Assembly (NCBI GenBank): GCA_002343425.1
Contig: DDSO01000128.1
Span: 18,374 to 41,993, forward strand
Origin: Brevundimonas sp. UBA2388
GTDB taxonomy: Bacteria > Pseudomonadota > Alphaproteobacteria > Caulobacterales > Caulobacteraceae
Direction of reading: 5' to 3'
DNA length: 23,620 nucleotides
Shown: positions 13,818 to 20,600 of the stretch, one piece after another
Numbering within the stretch: the first letter of the stretch is position 1
How the letters are laid out: every line of letters begins with the position of its first letter
Made by a program: the position numbers and the translations under genes
The notes under the pieces: model-generated
The model's input: only the letters and a program-made list of their open reading frames with translations
Database searches by the model: none
Told to the model about the DNA's origin: nothing

Positions 13818-14224
13818 GCGCACAGCGCGGCAAGGACATCCTGCTGAAGATCGAGGGCGCGCCGGGCGTGTTCACGACGGTGGCGGGGCTGAGGGCGCGG
13901 ACGATCTCGCTGAACGCGCGGACGGTGGATGCGACGGACGGCGACAGCGCGGGGCGCTGGCGGGAACTGCTCGGCGGGGCCGGCGTGAAGTCGGCGGCAG
14001 TGGCGGGGCAGGGGATATTCCGCGATGCGGCCTCCGACGCCCTGATCCGGGAGGCCTTCTTTGACCAGGCGGCGCGCGTATGGCGACTGATCGTGCCGGA
14101 GTTTGGCATCCTGGAGGGGCCGTTCCTCGTGGCGGCGCTGGAGTATGCCGGCGAACACGAGGGGGAGGCGACGTTCGCGATCAGTCTGGCGAGCGCGGGC
14201 GAGATTTCGTTCGAGGCGCTGTGA
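13814..14224 (+). CDS. GTA major tail protein (gp9)
   Basis: This is the tail-tube subunit, 136 aa, of the phage major tail protein 2 family. Characteristic segments are the opening SAQRGKDILLKIEGAPGVFTT, VAGLRARTISLNARTVDATDGDSAGRWRELL, GAGVKSAAVAGQGIFRD, REAFFDQAARVWRLIVPEFG and the closing GEATFAISLASAGEISFEA. The fold is beta-rich and the length normal. It starts at ATG 13814 overlapping gp8, with GGAGG upstream (13799-13803). The TGA shares its last base with the gp10 ATG. This is one of the most confidently identified tail genes in the cluster. Confidence 0.95.
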   Translation: MSAQRGKDILLKIEGAPGVFTTVAGLRARTISLNARTVDATDGDSAGRWRELLGGAGVKSAAVAGQGIFRDAASDALIREAFFDQAARVWRLIVPEFGILEGPFLVAALEYAGEHEGEATFAISLASAGEISFEAL

Positions 14225-14520
14225 TGGCGGCCAACGGCGCGCGCGGAGAGGTGGTCGCCGTGCTGGCGGGCGCCGAGCGGCGGCTGTGTCTGACGCTGGG
14301 GGCGCTGGCGGAGATCGAGACGGGGCTGGGGCTGGAGGGGTTGTTCGGGTTGGCGGAGCGGATGCGGTCGCTGTCGGCGCGGGATCTGATGACGGTGCTG
14401 GCGGCGCTGCTGCGCGGGGGTGGTGAGCGCGTGCTGGCAGATGGGCTGGACCGGGCTGGCGTTGACCCGCGGGAAGCGGCGGAGGCTGTGGCCCGGGCGT
14501 TTGCGGCGGCGGCGGGATGA
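14224..14520 (+). CDS. GTA tail assembly chaperone, GTA-TAC family (gp10)
   Basis: The 98-aa product fits the GTA gp10 / phage TAC family, chaperones that coat the tape measure during tail assembly. The diagnostic part is VVAVLAGAERRLCLTLGALAEIETGLGLEGLFGLAERM, followed by the helical LSARDLMTVLAALLRGGG and the Ala-rich end EAAEAVARAFAAAAG. The frame stays open far upstream into gp9, but ATG 14224 is the start that matches the family, and it overlaps the gp9 stop by one base. The stop overlaps the ATG of gp10.1. In long-tailed phages two chaperone forms are often made by frameshifting; here gp10 and gp10.1 are separate overlapping genes, as in other GTAs. Confidence 0.9.
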   Translation: MAANGARGEVVAVLAGAERRLCLTLGALAEIETGLGLEGLFGLAERMRSLSARDLMTVLAALLRGGGERVLADGLDRAGVDPREAAEAVARAFAAAAG

Positions 14521-14690
14521 CTCCGTGGGGCGAGATGATCCGGACCGGGGCGCGGTTGGGCTTGGCGCCGGAGGGCTTCTGGCGGCTGTCCTTGCGGGAG
14601 TGGCGGATGCTGACGGCGCGGCCGGAGGGGCCGGCGCCGATGCGGCGCGATGATCTGATGCGGATGGTGGAGGCGTGGCCGGATGACTGA
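14517..14690 (+). CDS. GTA gp10.1-like small tail assembly chaperone, 57 aa
   Basis: This very small gene starts in an ATGA overlap with gp10 and ends overlapping gp11 by 8 nt (ATGACTGA). The product begins MTPWGEMIRTGARLGLAPEG, then FWRLSLREWRMLT, and ends RRDDLMRMVEAWPDD. The FWRLSLREW core is typical of the rcc01693-type (phage TIGR02216) proteins found between gp10 and the tape measure in alphaproteobacterial GTAs and related phages. It is considered a second tail assembly chaperone. It is easily missed because of its size, but its overlaps on both sides and conserved core make it secure. Confidence 0.9.
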   Translation: MTPWGEMIRTGARLGLAPEGFWRLSLREWRMLTARPEGPAPMRRDDLMRMVEAWPDD

Positions 14691-15213
14691 CAGTTCTGAA
14701 CCGACAACGCTGGATGGGATGCCGCGCAAGGCGGCCGAGGCGGCGGCGGCGCTGGAGGCGTTGCGCGAGCCGGCCGAGCGGGCCGCGGCCTCGATCGAGG
14801 ACGCCTTTGGCCGGGCGGGCGACGGGCTGGTCCGCTCGCTGGCGCGGGCCGCGGCTGACGGGGAGATCAGCCTGGCCGAACTGGCGCGGGCGGTACTGGC
14901 GGCGGTCAATGCGGCCTCCGGATCAGGAAGCGGCGGCGGACTGGGAGACGCCATTGCGCAGGCGGTGCAGACGGTGTTTGCAGGCTCACGCGCCGATGGC
15001 GGCGCGGTGCTCGGCGGCGGGGCCTATCTGGTCGGAGAGCGCGGACCTGAGGTGTTCCGGCCTGCGGGCGCGGGCGTCATCGAGCCGAGCGGCGGCGGAG
15101 GCGTCACCGTCAATGTGCGCGTAGACGGAGGCGCGCAGGGGCTGTTGCGTTCGGAGGCGCAGATCGCCCAGATGCTGGCGCGCGCCGTATCGCTGGGCGC
15201 GCGCCGGCTCTGA
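14683..15213 (+). CDS. GTA tape measure protein (gp11), short form
   Basis: The 176-aa product sets tail length in the GTA. The N-terminal half is helical and Ala-rich (KAAEAAAALEALREPAERAAASIEDAF, LARAAADGEISLAELARAVLAAV). A Gly/Ser linker (SGSGSGGGLGD) leads to the C-terminal part with the typical tape-measure motif GGAYLVGERGPEVFRPAGAGVIEP and a last helix LLRSEAQIAQMLARAVS. Phage tape measures usually exceed 600 aa; RcGTA gp11 is also short (about 220 aa), so a stubby tail is expected. No large hydrophobic segment is seen. It overlaps gp10.1 by 8 nt. The gene after it in canonical GTAs is gp12; here an antisense DUF805 gene intervenes. Confidence 0.92.
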   Translation: MTDSSEPTTLDGMPRKAAEAAAALEALREPAERAAASIEDAFGRAGDGLVRSLARAAADGEISLAELARAVLAAVNAASGSGSGGGLGDAIAQAVQTVFAGSRADGGAVLGGGAYLVGERGPEVFRPAGAGVIEPSGGGGVTVNVRVDGGAQGLLRSEAQIAQMLARAVSLGARRL

Positions 15214-15214
15214 A

Positions 15215-15228
15215 GCTGACCAGTCAGC
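15215..15228. terminator. Short hairpin between convergent gp11 and DUF805 genes
   Basis: GCTGAC-CA-GTCAGC, a perfect 6-bp stem, lies across the 10-nt gap between the gp11 stop and the DUF805 stop. There is no T-run on either side. It may act as a weak bidirectional stop or pause; a full GTA transcript must cross it. Confidence 0.35.
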
Positions 15229-15706
15229 CCTTGGGGTTGGGACCGTAACGGTTCTCGCCGGACTGACCTTCGGCCAGGCCGATCCAGAGCAGGAAGCCGA
15301 GGCAGATCAAGCCGATCACTGCGAGAATACCCATCGCCGGTCCCAGCAAGGCTATGATGGCGGCCGGGTCTCCCGCTTCCAGCGCAGAGGCGTTGGTAAG
15401 GATCGAGACCCCCATCATCGAGACGGCGGCGATGCCGCCGACGATGCAGGCCACCCAGGGAATTACGACCAGCCAGCCGCTCTTGCCCATGTCGTGCAGG
15501 CGCTTCACCGCGATGGCGAGGTTGGGCCAGATCAGGGCCAGCGAGATGATCTGGCCGATGATGGGAATCAAGCCGGCGACGAATCCGGCACCGAAGCAGA
15601 TCAGCCAGCCTATCCAGAAATGTGAGCGGCGTGTGCGGCCCTCAAACGAAAACAGCAGCTTCTGCCAGTCGAGTCCCTGACCCGGGGCTGAAGTTTCGAT
15701 GCTCAT
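15224..15706 (-). CDS. DUF805 family membrane protein (inserted between gp11 and gp12)
   Basis: The 160-aa inner-membrane protein shows the DUF805 signatures: DWQKLLFSFEGRTRRSHFWIGW at about 13-34, IAVKRLHDMGKSGWLVVIPW at about 65-84, and the end motif GLAEGQSGENRYGPNPKG. Hydrophobic segments are at about 30-60 (one or two), 78-100 and 120-145. Function of the family is unknown; members occur widely and also near phage or stress genes. GGGAGG lies about 7 nt before the ATG. It is antisense to the GTA and splits gp11 from gp12. A hairpin CCGGGC-CCGAC-GCCCGG (15725-15741) lies just upstream in its leader. It is not part of any known GTA core set, so most likely an insertion. Confidence 0.92.
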   Translation of the reverse strand: MSIETSAPGQGLDWQKLLFSFEGRTRRSHFWIGWLICFGAGFVAGLIPIIGQIISLALIWPNLAIAVKRLHDMGKSGWLVVIPWVACIVGGIAAVSMMGVSILTNASALEAGDPAAIIALLGPAMGILAVIGLICLGFLLWIGLAEGQSGENRYGPNPKG

Positions 15707-15819
15707 GGCGCCCTCCCGCGCGTCCCGGGCCCGACGCCCGGCGTGGAAGGATGGCGTAACGGCGCTCGCTCGACAAGCGAAAGCGGAGCCGTGGAAGGAA
15801 CCGGACAGGAGAGTGGGTG

Positions 15820-15888
15820 ATGGCCTTTCACGAGGTGCGTCACCGCTTTCGCGGGGATGACAGGATGGCGTGGCGGGGGAACGGATGA
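15820..15888 (+). CDS. 22-codon upstream ORF with a duplicated gp12 start
   Basis: ATG 15820 follows a strong AGGAGAG (15807-15813) at 6-nt spacing and encodes MAFHEVR, nearly the same as the MSFHEVR that begins gp12. It then runs into a palindromic repeat (RHRFRGDDR) and stops at a TGA that overlaps the gp12 ATG (ATGA at 15885-15888). It looks like the original gp12 start, broken by a repeat insertion, and may now serve as a leader peptide that couples translation to gp12. That it is translated is inferred from the ribosome binding site only. Confidence 0.55.
   Translation: MAFHEVRHRFRGDDRMAWRGNG
15841..15862. repeat. Palindromic repeat at the gp12 start
   Basis: CACCGCTTTCGCGGGGATGACA has the form of the dispersed GTCATCCCCGCGAAAGCGG-type element common in alphaproteobacterial intergenic DNA (CCGC-TTTC-GCGG stem, ATGAC flank). 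It interrupts the MAFHEVR copy of the gp12 start. Its dispersed status in this genome was not counted. Confidence 0.6.
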
Positions 15889-16514
15889 GCTTTCATGAGG
15901 TGAGGCTGCCGGCGCGGCTGGCGTTCGGATCGACTGGCGGTGTGGAGCGACGAACGGAGGTCGTGACCCTTGGGTCCGGGTTCGAGCGACGGTCGACGCC
16001 GTGGGCGCTCGGACGACGGCGCTATCTGATCGGGTCCAATCTGCGGTCGCTGGACGACATGGCGGCGTTGACCGGGTTCTTCGAGGCGCGTCGGGGACGG
16101 CTGTATGGCTTCCGGTTTCGGGATTTCACCGACTGCAAATCCTGCATGCCGGGGGCGGCTGTCGGGCCCCTGGATCAGGCGTTGGGCGAAGGCGACGGCG
16201 CATGCACGGAATTCCAGCTGATCAAACGCTACGGCGATGGCGAGGACGGCACGGAGCGGCGGATCGTCAAGCCGGTCGAAGGGACCGTGCGGCTCGCTGT
16301 CGATGGGGTCGAACTGGCGGAGGCGGGGTTTGTGGTCGATGCGGCGACGGGGGTGGTGACGCTGGCGGTCGCGCCAGACGTGGGCGCGGTGGTGACCGCC
16401 GGCTTCGAATTCGACACGCCGGTGCGCTTCGACGCCGACCGGATCGAGGTGACGTTGGAGAGTTTTGACGCCGGACGTATGGCGGCCGTGCCGCTGATCG
16501 AGGTGCGGGTCTGA
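15885..16514 (+). CDS. GTA distal tail protein, DUF2460 (gp12)
   Basis: The 209-aa product is the DUF2460 family protein of GTAs, the distal tail (Dit) ring linking the tube to the baseplate hub. Family features: MSFHEVRLPARLAFGSTGGVERRTEVV, GFERRSTPWALGRRRYLIG, the conserved core DDMAALTGFFEARRGRLYGFRFRDFTDCKSC, ACTEFQLIKRYGDG, RRIVKPVEGTVRLAVDGVEL, and the closing FDTPVRFDADRIEVTLESFDAG and IPLIEVRV-like end. ATG 15885 matches the family start; GTG 15870, in frame, would add five residues with no homology expected. Its ribosome binding site (GGGGG, 5 nt) is weaker than that of the overlapping upstream ORF, suggesting coupled translation. gp13 follows after 3 nt. Confidence 0.94.
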   Translation: MSFHEVRLPARLAFGSTGGVERRTEVVTLGSGFERRSTPWALGRRRYLIGSNLRSLDDMAALTGFFEARRGRLYGFRFRDFTDCKSCMPGAAVGPLDQALGEGDGACTEFQLIKRYGDGEDGTERRIVKPVEGTVRLAVDGVELAEAGFVVDAATGVVTLAVAPDVGAVVTAGFEFDTPVRFDADRIEVTLESFDAGRMAAVPLIEVRV

Positions 16515-16517
16515 GCC

Positions 16518-17171
16518 ATGAGAACCATACCGGAGGAGATGACCGCCCGCATCGAGAGCGGGGCGGCGACGCTGTGCCATGCCTGGGTGATGCGGCGGAC
16601 GGACGGGGTCGAACTGGGGTTCACGGACCATGATCGCGATCTGGAGGTCGAAGGCGTGACTTGCCGGGCGGCGAGCGGCTGGACCGCGGGGGCGGCGGAC
16701 AGCGCCGTGGGGTTGAGCGCCGGGGCGGCGGCGGTCGCGGGCGGGCTGGATGATGCGGCGATCACCGACGCCGATGTGGAAGCCGGACTGTACGACGGGG
16801 CTTCGGTCGCGCTGTGGCGGGTGGACTGGGACCGACCGGATCTGAGGGTTCGGCTGTGGACGGCGACGCTGGCGCGCATCCGCCGCGAGGGGGGCGGGTT
16901 CAGCGCCGAGCTGGACGGGCCGCTGGCGAAGCTGGAACGGGTGGTCGGCCGGACCTATGGGCGGGACTGTGATGCGGTTCTGGGGGATGGGCGGTGCGGG
17001 GTCGATCTGGAGGCGTTTCCGGGCGCGGTCTGCGACAAGCGGTGGGCGAGCTGCGTCGGGACGTTTGCGAATGGCGCCAACTTCCAGGGCTTTCCGGACA
17101 TTCCGGGCGACGACTTCCTGACCGCCGCGCCGGTCGAGGGCGGGCGTCATGACGGCGGGAGCCGGCGATGA
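16518..17171 (+). CDS. GTA hub protein with iron-sulfur ligand cysteines, DUF2163 (gp13)
   Basis: The 217-aa product is the DUF2163 family hub protein at the tail tip. N-terminal features are LCHAWVMRRTDGVELGFTDHDRDLEVEGVTCRA, LDDAAITDADVEAGLYDGASVALWRVDW and GPLAKLERVVGRTYGRDCDAVLGDGRCGVDL. The four cysteines C151, C160, C172 and C179 fit the set that binds a [4Fe-4S] cluster in the RcGTA tail hub. The C-terminal motif NFQGFPDIPGDDF is present. Only 11 residues lie between C160 and C172. In the family as I know it this stretch is about 60-80 residues (the Phage_BR0599 region), so the protein appears to have an internal deletion that keeps the cysteines. The stop overlaps the gp14 ATG. Confidence 0.92.
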   Translation: MRTIPEEMTARIESGAATLCHAWVMRRTDGVELGFTDHDRDLEVEGVTCRAASGWTAGAADSAVGLSAGAAAVAGGLDDAAITDADVEAGLYDGASVALWRVDWDRPDLRVRLWTATLARIRREGGGFSAELDGPLAKLERVVGRTYGRDCDAVLGDGRCGVDLEAFPGAVCDKRWASCVGTFANGANFQGFPDIPGDDFLTAAPVEGGRHDGGSRR

Positions 17172-17620
17172 GGGCGGCGGTTGTCGAAGCTGCGCGCGGC
17201 TGGCTGGGGACGCCCTACAGACATCAGGCCAGCGTGCGGGGCGAGGGGGCGGACTGCCTGGGCCTGATCCGGGGCGTGTGGCGCGAGCTTGTCGGGGCGG
17301 AACCCGAGGCCCCGCCGCCCTATCGGCCTGACTGGGCCGAGGTCGGCGGCGAGGAGACCCTGCTGGCAGCGGCAAGGCGTTGGCTGGCGGAGATACCGGT
17401 CGAGGCCGCGTCGGTCGGCGATGTGGTGCTGTTCCGCATGGCGCCCGGATGTCCGGCCAAACACTGCGCGATTCTCAGCGACATGACCGGCGTCGAGCCG
17501 CGGATGATCCACGCCTATTGGGGGCGGACGGTGGTGGAGAGCTGGATGGGGTCGTGGTGGCGTCGACGGCTGGTCGCGGCCTTCCGCTGGCCCGGCGTTG
17601 AACGAACCGGGGAGGGCTGA
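17168..17620 (+). CDS. GTA tail peptidase, NlpC/P60 family (gp14)
   Basis: The 150-aa cell-wall peptidase is thought to open the recipient's peptidoglycan during DNA entry. NlpC/P60 features: an N-terminal helix VVEAARGWLGTPYRHQ, the nucleophile Cys30 in GADCLGLIRGVWRE, His99 in AKHCAIL, and a third polar residue, probably His115 in MIHAYWGR. The middle part EIPVEAASVGDVVLFRM is the usual strand before the catalytic His. There is no signal peptide, in keeping with assembly into a particle. It starts at ATG 17168, overlapping gp13, and gp15 begins 2 nt after its stop. Length matches the GTA/phage cell-wall peptidase family, and all catalytic residues are intact. Confidence 0.95.
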   Translation: MRAAVVEAARGWLGTPYRHQASVRGEGADCLGLIRGVWRELVGAEPEAPPPYRPDWAEVGGEETLLAAARRWLAEIPVEAASVGDVVLFRMAPGCPAKHCAILSDMTGVEPRMIHAYWGRTVVESWMGSWWRRRLVAAFRWPGVERTGEG

Positions 17621-17622
17621 TC

Positions 17623-20600
17623 ATGGCGCAGATTATCCTGGGCGGACTCGGCCAGGCGATCGGGGGCCCGATCGGGGCCGTAATCGGCGCGACCTTGGGA
17701 CGGGCGGTCGACCAGCGTGCGATCGCCGGTCTGGAGCCGGCGCGGCAGCGGGGGCCGCGGCTGGAGACGCTGAAGGTGCAGGGGACCGCTGAGGGCGCGC
17801 CCATGGCCTGTGTGTTTGGACGGGCGCGGGTGACCGGGCAGGTGATCTGGGCCGCGCGGTTCCTGGAGGGACGCAAGACCTCGTCCGGCGGCAAGGGCGG
17901 GCCGCGGACGGTCGAGTACGACTATTCCATTAGCTTCGCCGTGGCCCTGTGCGAGGGCGAGATCGACGGGGTCGGACGGGTCTGGGCCGATGGGCAGCTG
18001 ATGGATCTGTCGGGTGTGACGATGCGGGTGCATCGGGGCGGAGCTGAGCAGACGCCAGATCCGCTGATCGAGGCGGTGGAGGGGGCGGCGCCGGCATATC
18101 GCGGGACCGCCTATGTGGTGTTCGAGGATCTGCCGCTGGGGCCGTACGGCAACCGGCCGCCACAGCTGGGCTTTGAGGTGTTCCGCCGGGCGCGGGGAGA
18201 CGGTCCACGGCTGGAGGACCTTCTGGAGGGCGTTTGTCTGATCCCCGGAGCCGGGGAGTTCGTGCTGGCCACCGAGGCCGTGATACGGCGCGAGGGGCTG
18301 ACGCGGACGGCGGCGGAGAACCTGCACATGGGCGACGGGCGGGCGGACCTCATGGTCTCGCTGGACCAGCTGCAGGCGCAGTGCCCGAACCTGAAACGCG
18401 TCAGCCTGGTGGTCGGCTGGTTCGGGGACGATCTGCGAGCCGGGCACTGCACCATCCGGCCGGGGGTCGAGCGGGTGGTCAAGGGGACAGAGCCGCTGAC
18501 CTGGTCGGTGGCGGGGCTGGAAAGGGGCGAGGCTCATCCGATCAGTCATGCCCCCTCCGGCGGGCCCGCCTACGGCGGAACGCCGTCGGACGAGAGCGTG
18601 CGACAGGCCGTGACGGCGTTGAAGGCGCGGGGGTTGGAGGTCACGCTGTATCCGTTCGTGCTGATGGACGTGCCGGCGGACAACGGGCTGCCGGATCCCT
18701 ATGGCGGCGCTGAGCAGGCGGCCTATCCATGGCGCGGGCGGGTGAATGGCGAGGACGGCGCCGGGGCCGCGGCGGACGTCGCGGCGATGTTCGGGACGGC
18801 GGACGGCTGGGGCCTGCGGCGGTTCGCGCTGCACTATGCGGCGCTGGCGGCGGAGACGGGCGCGGACGGGCTGTTGATCGGCTCGGAGATGCGGGGGCTG
18901 ACGACGACGCGGGATGCGGGCGGCGGCTTTCCGGCTGTGGAGGCGTTTCGCACGCTGGCGGCGGAGTGCCGGGAAGTGGTCGGGCCGGATGTGGCGATCA
19001 GCTATGCAGCGGACTGGTCGGAATACGCCGGAGTCCGGGACGGGAGCGAGGTGGCGTTTCACCTCGACCCGCTGTGGGCGGATGCAGCGATCGATTACGT
19101 CGGGATCGACTGGTACCCGCCGCTCGGGGACTGGCGCACGGGCGACGGAGGCATCGACGGCGAGGCGTTCGCGGGGCCGGAAGACGCGACTTATCTGGCG
19201 ACGCAGGTCGCGGGCGGCGACGGGTACGACTGGTTCTATGCATCGGACGCCGATCGCGCGGCGCAGGTTCGTACCCCGATCGCGGACACGGCGCATGGCG
19301 AGGACTGGGTGTTCCGGGTCAAGGACCTGACGGGCTGGTGGTCGAACGCGCACCACAACCGGCCGGGCGGGGTGAGGAGCGCGACTCCGACCGGCTGGGC
19401 GCCCGGCATGAAGCCGATCCGGTTGACGGAGTTCGGCTGCGCGGCGGTGGACCGGGGCGGCAATGCGCCGAACCTGTTTCAGGATCCCAAGAGCGCGGAG
19501 AGCGCCCTGCCGCCATTCTCGACCGGCGCTCGCGATGACCGGATGCAGCGACGGGCGCTGGAGGCGGTGCTGGGGCATTTCGCGGGGGCAGGAAACAACC
19601 CTGTGTCGGCGATCTACGGTGGGCCGATGGTTGAGGCGGCGGACGCCTGGTGCTGGGACGCGCGGCCGTATCCGGCGTTTCCGGCGCGGGAGGACGTGTG
19701 GGCCGACGCAGGCGCCTGGCGAACCGGGCACTGGCTGAACGGGCGACTGGCGGGAGAGACGCGCGACCTGATCGGGGCGGTGCTGAAGCGCGGCGGGCTG
19801 GCCGAGGATGAGTTCGACGTCGGCGTGTTTGCGGGCGAGGTGCAGGGCTATGTCATCGACCGGCCAATGCGGACGCGGGACGCGCTGGAGCCTTTGCTGG
19901 CGGGGCTGGGCCTTGTCGCGACGGAGCGGGACGGGCGGGTGGCAGTGTTCGGCGAAGAGGCGGCGACGGGCACTCTGACGCCGGAGGCGATGGCGCTGCC
20001 GGACGAGGGTGCGAGCCTGAAGGCGGAGCGGGTGCTGGAGCCGCGGCCGGGCGTGGCGCGGGTGCGGTACATCGATGGCGAGGCCGGGTATCAGACGGGC
20101 TCGGCGGTCGTGCGGTCCGAGGGAGAGGGTGGCGGGGTCGATCTGGACCTGCCGGCGGTCTGTTCGGGCGCCTTGGCGCGGGCGGCGGCGGAGCGGGCGC
20201 TGGAGAGCGGCGGGGCGGACCGGCTGACGGCCTTGTTGGGGCCGGTCGAGGCGCTGGCGCTGGAGCCCGGCGATACGGTGACGGTCGAGGGCCGGAGCGG
20301 CGCCTGGCGGGTGATGCGTCTGGAGATGGATGAGACGCCGTCGGCGGTGCTGGAGCCGGTCTCGGGGGTCATGGTCGGCGAGGATGACGGGCGGCCGGCA
20401 TCGGGCGACTCGTCGGATAGTTCCGGCGCGCCGTTCCTGCGGATGATCGAACTGCCGCCCCTGATCGGGAGTGAGGATGACGGGCGGCCGATCGCGGTTG
20501 TGGCGGCGGACCCCTGGCGGCCGATGCGGCTGTTCGCCGGCGCGGATACGGCGGCGCTGACGGCGCGGGGCGATGTGGCGAAGCCAGCGACTGTGGGGGT

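Noticed and set aside
13178..14707. Minus-strand frame of 509 codons opposite gp7-gp10.1
   Set aside because: Composition is Ser/Pro/Arg-rich and it covers six overlapping GTA genes with clear families on the plus strand.
15870..15884. GTG 15870 as the gp12 start
   Set aside because: It adds MAGER before the family-typical MSFHEVRLP start, and ATG 15885 overlaps the upstream stop in the ATGA pattern used across the cluster.
17515..19731. Open minus-strand frame of 738 codons opposite gp15, and similar long frames at 15840-17375, 569-2125 and 22084-23382
   Set aside because: They lie wholly opposite well-identified genes, have Arg/Pro/His-rich composition typical of antisense frames in GC-rich DNA, and show no recognisable motif.
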